Of a stretch of 6,314 nucleotides of DNA, positions 1 through 5,585 are shown piece by piece. The translations under genes were made by a program, and so were the position numbers. Under the pieces are notes generated by a model that searched no databases, was not told the DNA's origin, and saw only the letters and a program-made list of their open reading frames with translations. The DNA comes from JAFLUQ01 sp964551215 (lineage in GTDB: Bacteria; Bacillota; Clostridia; UMGS1883): contig CAZKBV010000083.1 of the NCBI GenBank assembly GCA_964551215.1, positions 1-6,314 on the forward strand, written 5' to 3'. The stretch's first letter is position 1; every line of letters starts with the position of its first letter.

Positions 1-31
1 AAAATAATTTCCGAAAACAACGAATAAGCTA

Positions 32-60
32 TTGCAAAAAGGGGAAATTTGTGGTATTAT
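32..60 (+). promoter_or_regulatory. sigma-A-like promoter for the riboswitch transcript
   Basis: TTGCAA at 32-37 and TATTAT at 55-60 are separated by exactly 17 nt and match the vegetative -35/-10 consensus well. Transcription would begin near 66-68, about 15 nt before the first helix of the cobalamin riboswitch, which is the expected arrangement. No operator was recognised around it, so the riboswitch is the likely control point. Confidence 0.65.
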
Positions 61-79
61 TTTCTCAGTCGGAATACTA

Positions 80-240
80 AGCTTTGGGTTTTGCCCGCGT
101 TGAGGCTGCCGCAATAACGTTTGCGGGAATTTTTCGCCTCCGCGGAGCGATTAACAGGGAAAGTCGGGTGAGAATCCCGCGCAGTCCCGCTGCCGTGAAG
201 GCCGGAATAATCGGCTCAGTCGGAATGCCTGCCCAAAGGT
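80..240 (+). promoter_or_regulatory. cobalamin (vitamin B12) riboswitch aptamer
   Basis: The segment carries the conserved cobalamin core: ACAGGGAAAGTCGGGTGAGAA at 154 onward, then a CCCGC..CAGTCCCGC element, and a B12-box-like AGTCGGAATGCCTGCC at 218-233. The closing helix P1 is visible as CTTTGGG (82-88) pairing exactly with CCCAAAG (232-238). Inner helices include GGGA (157-160) with TCCC (184-187), CGGG (165-168) with CCCG (176-179), and GCCG (201-204) with CGGC (212-215). The family binds adenosylcobalamin or related corrinoids and usually lowers expression of the downstream B12 uptake or synthesis gene when the ligand is plentiful. An intrinsic terminator at 346-379 indicates control by premature termination. 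The downstream gene encodes a transcobalamin-like domain, which agrees with a corrinoid ligand. Confidence 0.9.
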
Positions 241-345
241 CTTTCCTGTGAGGGCTTCGGCTCTCGCCGCCGCGATGAACGGCGGAGGAAATAACGCATA
301 GCTCCTTAAAAAGAAACCGAGGGGTCTTGTTTGTGTTGTTTACAT

Positions 346-379
346 AAAGGGAAGGACGGGTTTGTCCTTCCCTTTTTTT
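346..379 (+). terminator. riboswitch-controlled intrinsic terminator
   Basis: AAAGGGAAGGAC (346-357) pairs perfectly with GTCCTTCCCTTT (364-375) around a GGGTTT loop, and the T-run continues to 379. It sits between the aptamer and the start at 511, so it fits the expression platform of the cobalamin riboswitch. Its 5' arm can alternatively pair with 239-247 just after the aptamer, a plausible antiterminator. Two small hairpins lie between aptamer and terminator: GAGGGC/GCTCTC with a TTCG loop (250-265) and CCGCCG/CGGCGG (267-285). Confidence 0.85.
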
Positions 380-381
380 GA

Positions 382-484
382 CCGCCTTAGGATTCCGAAA
401 ATATAGGCGGCTCGAAACTGTTTTTAAAAGGAAATACGGCCTGTCGCGAGGCGAATATTTCCCTTAAGCGCGGTTTCGGAACCG
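382..484 (+). other. structured 5' leader between terminator and start codon
   Basis: About 130 nt separate the terminator from the start codon, and three further stem-loops can be drawn. They are CCGCCT (382-387) with AGGCGG (405-410); GGAAATA (430-436) with TATTTCC (456-462), enclosing GCCT/AGGC; and CGGTT (471-475) with AACCG (480-484) around TCGG. The last ends 10 nt before the AAGGAGG ribosome binding site. They may stabilise the read-through mRNA. No second known riboswitch class was recognised. Confidence 0.35.
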
Positions 485-510
485 ACCACAATTTAAGGAG
501 GTTGTTTTCA

Positions 511-1479
511 GTGAAAAACAACGCAAAACGTATTTTGGCTCTGGCGATTGGCATTGCGCTCTGCCTGAGCCTGTGCGCCTTCGGAGCGGAGGAAAACACA
601 TTCCTTCTGCGCATCGAGGGCTGCACGGAAACCTTTTTCAGCGGCAGCGTCGCCGTTCCCGAGGACGCTGTGCTGTGGACGGCTCTTAAGGGAGCTATGG
701 ACGAAAACGGCATCAGCTACACCGTTACTCAATCGGGAAGCGACGTTTTCATCAAGTCCATCGAGGGCGAAGAAACGGGAATGTTCGAATGGCTGGACGG
801 GTGGATGTACAAGGTAAACGGCGTCTCCCCAACGGACTACGTAAGCTCCTATAAGGTAAAGGCCGGCGACGAGGTGGTTGTGTATTACGGGGATATGCTG
901 GACACAGTGCCTCCCGTTATAACCTTGTCCCCCGCCGCTCCAAAGGAGGGAGACGAGCTTACGGTAAACGTGTCGGGCGAATACGACATTCTTGACGACT
1001 ACTGGAATGTAGTGGGAACCTACCTTGAGCCTATGGAAGGCGCCGAGGTCACCTTCGACGGCGCTACATACATAACCGACAGCGAAGGCAACGCTCATAT
1101 CGGCAGGGTTTCCGGCGGAAAGCACAGCTACAGCGTAAGAATGGACGACGAAGGCTCCTATCCTTACCTTATCCGCACGGGAGAAATCGCTTTGGACTGC
1201 GGAGCTGTTGCCTGCGTCTACGGCGAAGAGGGCGTTACGGTGACAATTGAGGCTATGGACGCGGAAAATCCCATGCTCATCTATTCCGTGACGGAAAACG
1301 GCAAGGTTGTTTCCTGCGCGGTAAAGCAGGTGGAGCTAAGCTCCGGCTTCAGCGAGGAGGTTGCCCTTAACGAAGGGCAGACGCTTTGGATTAGCCTTGT
1401 GGGGGGCTATGATTCCTCCGCTCCCGTCGGCGAAGGCAACATCGGCGTACCCTTGGGCAGAGCCATCGTAAAATTTTAA
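511..1479 (+). CDS. secreted DUF4430 (transcobalamin-like) protein under B12 riboswitch control
   Basis: This 322-aa protein starts at GTG 511, 9 nt after AAGGAGG (495-501); a TTG at 502 abuts that site and is too close to use. Residues 1-26 form a signal peptide: basic KNNAKR, then a hydrophobic stretch, with likely cleavage near AFG-A. The cysteines there do not make a good lipobox. Residues ~50-128 match DUF4430, the transcobalamin-like C-terminal domain family: MFEWLDGWMYKVNG, then SSYKVKAGDEVVVYYG, with the W..GW.Y.VNG and Y.V..GDEV signatures. Residues ~133-230 look like an Ig/carboxypeptidase-regulatory-type beta domain (GAEVTFDG..TDSEGNAHI). The last ~90 residues are unrecognised. No LPXTG, SLH or dockerin anchor is visible, so surface attachment is unclear. 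The B12 riboswitch upstream supports a corrinoid-binding or uptake role, but ligand binding is inferred. It is a single-gene transcript closed by its own terminator. Confidence 0.88.
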   Translation: MKNNAKRILALAIGIALCLSLCAFGAEENTFLLRIEGCTETFFSGSVAVPEDAVLWTALKGAMDENGISYTVTQSGSDVFIKSIEGEETGMFEWLDGWMYKVNGVSPTDYVSSYKVKAGDEVVVYYGDMLDTVPPVITLSPAAPKEGDELTVNVSGEYDILDDYWNVVGTYLEPMEGAEVTFDGATYITDSEGNAHIGRVSGGKHSYSVRMDDEGSYPYLIRTGEIALDCGAVACVYGEEGVTVTIEAMDAENPMLIYSVTENGKVVSCAVKQVELSSGFSEEVALNEGQTLWISLVGGYDSSAPVGEGNIGVPLGRAIVKF

Positions 1480-1489
1480 CGAATAAAAC

Positions 1490-1535
1490 AAAGGGCCGTA
1501 AAAAAACAGATTCGTCTGTTTTTCGCGGCCCTTTT
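1490..1535 (+). terminator. intrinsic terminator of the DUF4430 gene
   Basis: A long two-part hairpin starts 10 nt after the stop codon. The outer stem AAAGGGCCG (1490-1498) pairs with CGGCCCTTT (1526-1534). The inner stem AAAAACAGA (1502-1510) pairs with TCTGTTTTT (1515-1523) around a TTCG tetraloop. A short T-tract closes it. On the opposite strand it is also followed by T-rich sequence, so it may work in both directions. Confidence 0.8.
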
Positions 1536-1573
1536 CCCATGTGGTAATTCTCATGTGTTAAATTTAATTGCGC

Positions 1574-1649
1574 ACAATATTTACATAAATTCGTGTAAAA
1601 CTGAGTACAATATTGCCTTTTTCCGCACCGCACGGGGGTGTTACAAAAG
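1574..1649 (+). repeat. partial copy A of the palindromic intergenic repeat
   Basis: CAATATTTACATAAATTC (1575-1592) resembles the left edge of copies C and D. CCGCACCGCACGGGGGTGTTACA (1623-1645) resembles their GC-rich core. The expected GAGGGGG continuation is replaced by an A-rich run leading straight into copy B, so this looks like a decayed or truncated copy. No gene is present here. Confidence 0.5.
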
Positions 1650-1655
1650 AAAAAA

Positions 1656-1861
1656 TCCCGCACCGCGCGGGGGTGTTACAAGAGGGGGACGCCCCCTCTT
1701 GTTCGTTTTAAGGGGGTTCGGGGGGAAATCGAAATCCCCCCGACGCTTTTGCTTCTTTTCACGCTGAAAAGAAGGCTAAAAAGAAGAAAGAAAAATTAAA
1801 GGAAGAAAGTTTATACTATGCGCCGCAGTAAAAATCCCGTCCGTTTTTCACATATTTTTAC
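1656..1861 (+). repeat. copy B of the composite palindromic repeat
   Basis: The order of elements is: CCCGC/GCGGG hairpin (1657-1671), GTGTTACAAG core, perfect 11-bp palindrome ACAAGAGGGGG/CCCCCTCTTGT (1678-1702), TCGGGGGGA/TCCCCCCGA hairpin (1718-1743), CTTCTTTTC/GAAAAGAAG hairpin (1752-1774), and GTAAAAAT/ATTTTTAC (1828-1861). The elements from 1751 on recur in copy C at nearly the same spacing (77 versus 75 nt), so the tract is a tandem duplication with about 31 extra nt in this copy. Neither hairpin is followed by a proper T-run. Short ORFs across it are products of the repeat and are not called. Confidence 0.75.
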
Positions 1862-1890
1862 TTTCATTAACGGGCTGACGATATCCGCCC

Positions 1891-2085
1891 CTATAATATT
1901 TACATATAAATCCCCGCACCGCGCGGGGGTGTTACAAGAGGGGGGAACGCCCCTATTAAGTCCGCCGACGCTTTTGCTTCTTTTCACGCTGAAAAGAAGC
2001 TTGAAAGAAGATTGAAAAGAATCCCAATCAGTAGCATACGACGCAATAAAGTAAAAATACCTGTCCGTATTTCGTATATTTTTAC
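1891..2085 (+). repeat. copy C of the composite palindromic repeat, ending in the GH51 stop codon
   Basis: It starts CTATAATATTTACATATAAAT, then carries the CCGCACCGCGCGGGGG and GTGTTACAAGAGGGG core, CCTATTAAGTCCGCCGACG, the GCTTCTTTTC/GAAAAGAAGC hairpin (1976-2000), and GTAAAAATA (2051-2059) paired with TATTTTTAC (2077-2085). The final arm covers the TAA stop of the GH51 gene on the minus strand (2082-2084). Read leftward, that AT-rich stem-loop is the only terminator-like structure after GH51, and it is weak. The first ~79 nt match copy D better than copy B. Confidence 0.75.
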
Positions 2086-3575
2086 CTAATTGTAACTTCC
2101 GTCACGCTGCAGGGGGGAACTTCAAAGCTCAGGCCGGAAGGGCCAAGCTTAAAGTCGGAAAACTCCCTGATAATAACCTTGTCCGGCTCGTCAAAGGTGT
2201 TATGGTCGTTCACCCTTCCGCTTGTAAGCACGCGTCCGGCGACTCTTTCGGGAGCCTTGCCCACAAGGGTACATTCTATGGGGCAGGCCCGATGAAGGTC
2301 GGCGTTGGTGATGGTCAATGTAACAGCTCCGTCCTTTTCCGAAGCCGTTGCGCTGAGATTTGGGCAGGAAACCTCCGCGGGGCTGTTTTCCATCCTGATT
2401 TTGCAAAGCTCCTCGGTTTCGAGATAGCTGTCCAAAAGAACGGCGTCCTGGTGCGCCTTGTACAGGTCGAACACGTGGTATGTGGGGGTGAGAATCATTC
2501 TGTCCCCTTCGGTAAGAATGACGGACTGAATCACGTTTACTATCTGGGCTAAGTTCGCCATAACTATTCTGTCGGCGTGGGAATTGAAAATATCCAGTGT
2601 GTACGCCGCCACAACCGCGTCCCGCATGGTGTTTTGCTGATAGAGGAAGCCCGGGTTGGTGCCGGGCTCGCAGGTGTACCACGCGCCCCACTCGTCCACA
2701 ATAAGGCCTACCCGCCGCCTTGGGTCGTAACGGTCCATAATTCCGAGATGATTTTTTATAAGCGTATCCATATAGACGGCCTTGGCCACGGTAACGAGAT
2801 ATTCCCTTTCGTCAAAGTCGATGGAAGGGCCTTTTTCCGTCCAGCCTCGGGGATGCACGTAATAATGGAGGGAAATGGCGTCGGCGTAGCGCCCCGCTAC
2901 GCGCATTACGGCTTCCGTCCAGCGGTAATCGTCCACATTGGGGCCGCAGGCGATTTTGTAGACCTTGTTTTCGCCGTAGTTATGAACGTATGTCTGGAAA
3001 CGGCGGAAAAGGTCGGCGTAATATTCCGGACGCATATTTCCGCCGCAGCCCCAGTTTTCGTTGCCTATTCCGAAATATTTCACCCTCCAAGGCTCCTTAT
3101 GGCCGTTTTCCTCCCGCAGCTTAGCCATTGGAGAAAGGCCGTCGAAGGTCATATACTCTATCCATTCGCTCATTTCCCGAACGGAGCCGCTTCCGACGTT
3201 GCCGTTTATGTACGGTTCGCAGCCTATCTGGCGGCAAAGCTCCATAAATTCATGCGTTCCGAAGGAGTTGTCCTCCACGACGCCGCCCCAGTTGGTGTTT
3301 ACCATTTTTTTGCGGCTTTCCTTGGGGCCGATTCCGTCCATCCAGTGGTATTCGTCGGCAAAGCAGCCCCCCGGCCAGCGAAGCACGGGAACCTTGATTT
3401 TTTTAAGCGCCTCCACAACGTCGGAGCGCATACCGTTCACGTTTGGGATTTCGCTGTTTTCCCCCACGTAAAGCCCGCCGTATACGCACCTGCCCAAATG
3501 TTCGGAAAAATGCCCGTAAATATTTTTGTTGATAACAGCTTTTTTATTGTATGTATTTATTACAAGTCTGCTCAT
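2082..3575 (-). CDS. GH51 alpha-L-arabinofuranosidase, intracellular
   Basis: This 497-aa enzyme removes terminal non-reducing alpha-L-arabinofuranosyl residues from arabinan, arabinoxylan or their oligosaccharides by the retaining mechanism. The family's landmarks are all present: IYGHFSEHLGRCVYGGLYVG near the N terminus, RWPGGCFADEYHW (66-78), the acid/base glutamate E173 in YFGIGNENWGCGG, and the nucleophile E295 in VDEWGAWY. The catalytic TIM barrel runs to ~residue 300-390, and a C-terminal beta-sandwich (alpha-L-AF_C) follows, ending SFEVPPCSVTEVTIR. Length is normal for GH51. There is no signal peptide, so it acts in the cytoplasm on imported oligosaccharides. ATG 3575 is chosen because GGGGTGA lies 5 nt upstream; a TTG 18 nt further upstream overlaps the -10 box. 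The GNENWGCGG form places it outside the GNEMDGPWQ-type subgroup. No transporter or regulator lies alongside. Confidence 0.95.
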   Translation of the reverse strand: MSRLVINTYNKKAVINKNIYGHFSEHLGRCVYGGLYVGENSEIPNVNGMRSDVVEALKKIKVPVLRWPGGCFADEYHWMDGIGPKESRKKMVNTNWGGVVEDNSFGTHEFMELCRQIGCEPYINGNVGSGSVREMSEWIEYMTFDGLSPMAKLREENGHKEPWRVKYFGIGNENWGCGGNMRPEYYADLFRRFQTYVHNYGENKVYKIACGPNVDDYRWTEAVMRVAGRYADAISLHYYVHPRGWTEKGPSIDFDEREYLVTVAKAVYMDTLIKNHLGIMDRYDPRRRVGLIVDEWGAWYTCEPGTNPGFLYQQNTMRDAVVAAYTLDIFNSHADRIVMANLAQIVNVIQSVILTEGDRMILTPTYHVFDLYKAHQDAVLLDSYLETEELCKIRMENSPAEVSCPNLSATASEKDGAVTLTITNADLHRACPIECTLVGKAPERVAGRVLTSGRVNDHNTFDEPDKVIIREFSDFKLGPSGLSFEVPPCSVTEVTIR

Positions 3576-3592
3576 ATAATCACCCCGCAACA

Positions 3593-3621
3593 ATTATACA
3601 ATAGCCGAAATGAAAAGTAAA
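3593..3621 (-). promoter_or_regulatory. promoter of the GH51 gene with AT-rich upstream tract
   Basis: Read on the minus strand, TTTACT (3621-3616) and a perfect TATAAT (3598-3593) are 17 nt apart. The stretch 3622-3654 is almost pure A/T and could act as an UP element. Predicted transcription would start near 3586, leaving a leader of only about 10-12 nt with the Shine-Dalgarno sequence at its very 5' end. No palindromic operator or cre-like site was seen in or around the promoter. Confidence 0.6.
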
Positions 3622-3678
3622 TAGGAAAAAACAAAAAAAATATAATTTTTTTATCCGCTAAGCCAATTGCGGAGGCGT

Positions 3679-3711
3679 CCGCCGAAGGAACCGTCGCGGT
3701 TCGTTCGGCGG
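3679..3711 (-). terminator. hairpin after the Cys-rich gene, possible weak terminator
   Basis: CCGCCGAA..GAACCG (3679-3693) pairs with CGGTTC..TTCGGCGG (3697-3711): a 14-bp stem with one G-G mismatch and a TCG loop. It lies just past the stop at 3724 on the minus strand. No T-run follows directly; the T-rich minus-strand tract begins about 25 nt later, so classic intrinsic termination is uncertain. Overlapping smaller stems (GCGGA/TCCGC at 3669-3682, CCGC/GCGG at 3655-3672) fill the same gap. There is no gene between 3594 and 3723. Confidence 0.35.
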
Positions 3712-3723
3712 GGGAAGAATCCG

Positions 3724-4122
3724 TCAATTTTCCCTGCCGCAGGAAGGGTCGGAATCGAAGCTGTCCCTGCGGGGAGGGAAAAATTCGTCAATGGGGAAGC
3801 TGATTTTTTCAAAAAGGTCGCACGGGTCGTCGGGAGCGGCGGCTCCGACGCACTCTTTTTCGGGAATACAGAAATCATAGGCGGGAATGAGAAGCTGAAC
3901 GTTGCGCTCCAGCTTGATGATTGTGAAAAGTCCGAGAGAAATATAAACTCTTTTTTGCTGATCTCGGCCGCAGATAAATCTGTCGTCGAACACGCGCCGC
4001 ACGCAGTCGGGGATGTTCCCCAAATCCACGGCGTCGTCGTCGGTGTATTTGCAGCAGCCGTCGTTATATTCCGTCAGCTTCGCCCCAAGGCATATTGGGT
4101 CAACAACCTCCGCTTTTGACAC
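3724..4122 (-). CDS. Cys-rich conserved-looking protein of unknown function, overlapping the recombinase
   Basis: This 132-aa soluble acidic protein has no signal peptide or membrane segment and nine cysteines (11, 23, 24, 40, 51, 85, 91, 101, 128). Ordered motifs suggest a real folded protein: GCCKYTDDD, GNIPDCV, a hydrophobic strand region YISLGLFTIIKLERNVQLLI (60-79), PAYDFCIPEKECV, then PCDLFEKISFPIDEFFPP. The cysteine pattern and the beta-rich middle faintly recall spore-coat CotY/CotZ-type proteins, but this is a low-confidence impression and no function is assigned. The start is uncertain: GTG 4122 is the only standard start, it has no good Shine-Dalgarno sequence (a GGAG is 17 nt away), and the frame stays open further upstream. 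It overlaps the last 23 nt of the recombinase gene in the +1 frame, so translation is probably coupled. It is not a recognisable recombinase zinc ribbon. Confidence 0.6.
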   Translation of the reverse strand: MSKAEVVDPICLGAKLTEYNDGCCKYTDDDAVDLGNIPDCVRRVFDDRFICGRDQQKRVYISLGLFTIIKLERNVQLLIPAYDFCIPEKECVGAAAPDDPCDLFEKISFPIDEFFPPRRDSFDSDPSCGREN

Positions 4123-4948
4123 GGCTTTTAAGTATTTCTCCGGCGGCGGCGAAAATTTCGTCGGAAACTATTCTCAGCTCCGGCCTTATATGCAAAAACC
4201 GCTCCCCTTGAGGCACCTCCCGTCGGCTTCCGCTGATAAAATCCGCCGTTGTGGTTTTGTGGTTGATAAGCCGCCCCGTGTATATGGGATTTTTCAAAAT
4301 TCTGCTCACGGATTTTTGAGTCCAGCTTCCGCCCAGCTTGGTTCGGGCGTTGTTTTGATTAAAAAGCTCCGCGATGCCTCCGCAGGACAGGCTTTCACCC
4401 GTGTAAAGCTCAAACGCTTTACGCACATTTTCACTTTCGTCCTTGTTGATTTTAAGTGTAAAGGTGTCAATCTTGTCGTAGCCGTATATAAGGTTGGGAA
4501 CTCTGCCCTTACGGGCGTTTTCCGTTTTCCCGAAAATGACCCTTTTGCTGAGATTTTCGCTTTCCTGCTGGGCGAGAGCCGCGTAAATCGTGAGAATGAA
4601 TTCCGGCTCGGCAAGCACGGAGGAATTTGAGCTTAAAAACCTTACGTCTATTCCCTTGGCCTTAAGCCGCCGTATTCCGCTGAGGAAGTCGCAGGTGTTG
4701 CGGGCAAAGCGGCTCACGTCCTTAACCGCCAAAACGTCGAAGGCCCCCTTTTCCCCGTCCTCCAGCATTTGTAAAAATCCGGCGCGGTTTTTCATCTGCT
4801 TTCCGCTGACGCCTTCGTCGGTGTAAATTTTCACAAGGCTCTGGCCCGTATCCTCGGCGTATTTTTCATAGAAGCTCCGCTGATTTTGCAGGGACATAAG
4901 CTGCTCCCTTTTATCCGTTGACACTCTGCAATAGGCTGCCAAACGCAA
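4100..4948 (-). CDS. short large-type serine recombinase (resolvase plus recombinase domain, no zinc ribbon)
   Basis: This 282-aa site-specific recombinase cuts and rejoins DNA through a phosphoserine link. I place the start at TTG 4948, which is 7 nt after GGAGGT (4961-4956); the GTG at 4957 overlaps that site. With this start the nucleophile is Ser10 in AAYCRVSTDK, the canonical position. The catalytic domain (~1-140) shows Arg8, DEGVSGK (44-50), VLAVKDVSRFARN (72-84) and the QQESENLSKR helix. The PF07508-type recombinase domain (~150-250) shows GYDKID, IAELFNQNNARTKLGGSWTQKSVSRILKNPIYTGRL and the IVSDEIF motif. Large serine recombinases normally continue with a zinc ribbon and coiled coil to about 500 aa or more; here the protein ends 14 residues after IVSDEIF. 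It may be naturally short, truncated, or a remnant. No att site or phage gene is adjacent. Confidence 0.85.
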   Translation of the reverse strand: MRLAAYCRVSTDKREQLMSLQNQRSFYEKYAEDTGQSLVKIYTDEGVSGKQMKNRAGFLQMLEDGEKGAFDVLAVKDVSRFARNTCDFLSGIRRLKAKGIDVRFLSSNSSVLAEPEFILTIYAALAQQESENLSKRVIFGKTENARKGRVPNLIYGYDKIDTFTLKINKDESENVRKAFELYTGESLSCGGIAELFNQNNARTKLGGSWTQKSVSRILKNPIYTGRLINHKTTTADFISGSRREVPQGERFLHIRPELRIVSDEIFAAAGEILKSRVKSGGC

Positions 4949-5043
4949 AAAACGCACCTCCGATGGAATTTCTTCCGTATAAGGTACGTTTGATTTCGCG
5001 TTTTATTCCGTTTTTTTATGCCCGTAAAGCCAAAGCCTCTTTG

Positions 5044-5583
5044 TCAAAGAATACTTCCGCCGCATTTTTCCCATACTTCGCCGATAATCCTCGCGCTTTC
5101 CACCATAGCGGCCTTGTCCACCGCGTTAAAGCGGGAAAGGCAGCCGCTGTCTATGTCCAAAACGGCCGCAATCTTATACCCCACGAAAACGGGAACCACC
5201 ATTTCGCTTCTGCTGGCGCGGTCGCAGGCTATATGCCCCGGGAAAAAATCCACGTTCCCCACAATAAGGGCTTCCTTCATTTGAACCGCCGCGCCGCAGA
5301 CTCCATCCCCCACGCGGATTACCGTGCAGGCGGTTTTTCCCTGAAAAGGCCCAAGATAAAGCCGGTCGCCCTCAACAATGTAAAAGCCTATCCAGTTTAC
5401 GTCGATGAGATATTCTTTCAGTAAAGCGCAGGCGTTGGAAAGAGTGGTAACGAGCTTGTCGTCGGGGCTTAAAAGGGCGGCAAGCTTTTTGTTCATTTCC
5501 GCGTATTTTATTTCTTTCGCTTTGTCCTCTTGCTCTGTGTCCGTCAATTTATATGTCGTTTTGTTTGCGTCTTTATTTGCCAT
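5044..5583 (-). CDS. msrC: free methionine-(R)-sulfoxide reductase (GAF domain, fRMsr/YebR family)
   Basis: This 179-aa cytoplasmic enzyme reduces free methionine-(R)-sulfoxide to methionine with thioredoxin-type reducing power. The family signature is intact: VNWIGFY (62-68), LYLGPFQGKTAC, GVCG, FFPGHIACD, SRSEMVVPV and AVLDIDS, followed by RFNAVD. Catalytic and resolving cysteines C86, C96 and C120 have the same 10- and 24-residue spacing as C84, C94 and C118 of E. coli YebR. Compared with that 165-aa protein it has about 20 extra polar N-terminal residues (KDANKTTYKLTDTEQEDK). An internal ATG (Met30) is less likely because it would cut into the fold and has no good ribosome site. ATG 5583 follows the copZ-like stop by 2 nt, and its GGGGGA ribosome site lies inside that gene's last codons, so the two are co-translated. 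The gap after it (4962-5043) shows no convincing terminator. Confidence 0.93.
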   Translation of the reverse strand: MANKDANKTTYKLTDTEQEDKAKEIKYAEMNKKLAALLSPDDKLVTTLSNACALLKEYLIDVNWIGFYIVEGDRLYLGPFQGKTACTVIRVGDGVCGAAVQMKEALIVGNVDFFPGHIACDRASRSEMVVPVFVGYKIAAVLDIDSGCLSRFNAVDKAAMVESARIIGEVWEKCGGSIL

Positions 5584-5585
5584 TT

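Noticed and set aside
502..513. TTG 502 as start of the DUF4430 protein
   Set aside because: It directly abuts the AAGGAGG ribosome site, whereas GTG 511 has 9-nt spacing and opens a standard signal peptide.
1752..1774. CTTCTTTTC/GAAAAGAAG hairpins as intrinsic terminators
   Set aside because: Neither copy (1752-1774 or 1976-2000) has a T-run after the stem on either strand, and they are A/T purine-pyrimidine stems shared by the repeat.
1623..2000. CRISPR array
   Set aside because: Repeat copies are few, unequal in length, hairpin-rich and irregularly spaced, there are no unique spacers of constant size, and no cas gene is present.
1555..2015. Two short plus-strand ORFs (1555-1767 and 1818-2015)
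   Set aside because: Both are made largely of the palindromic repeats, lack ribosome binding sites and give low-complexity, basic translations.
2577..3620. 347-codon open frame on the plus strand opposite the GH51 gene
   Set aside because: It is antisense to a clear GH51 enzyme with both catalytic glutamates. Its translation has no recognisable domain, and it arises from the high third-position GC of the real gene.
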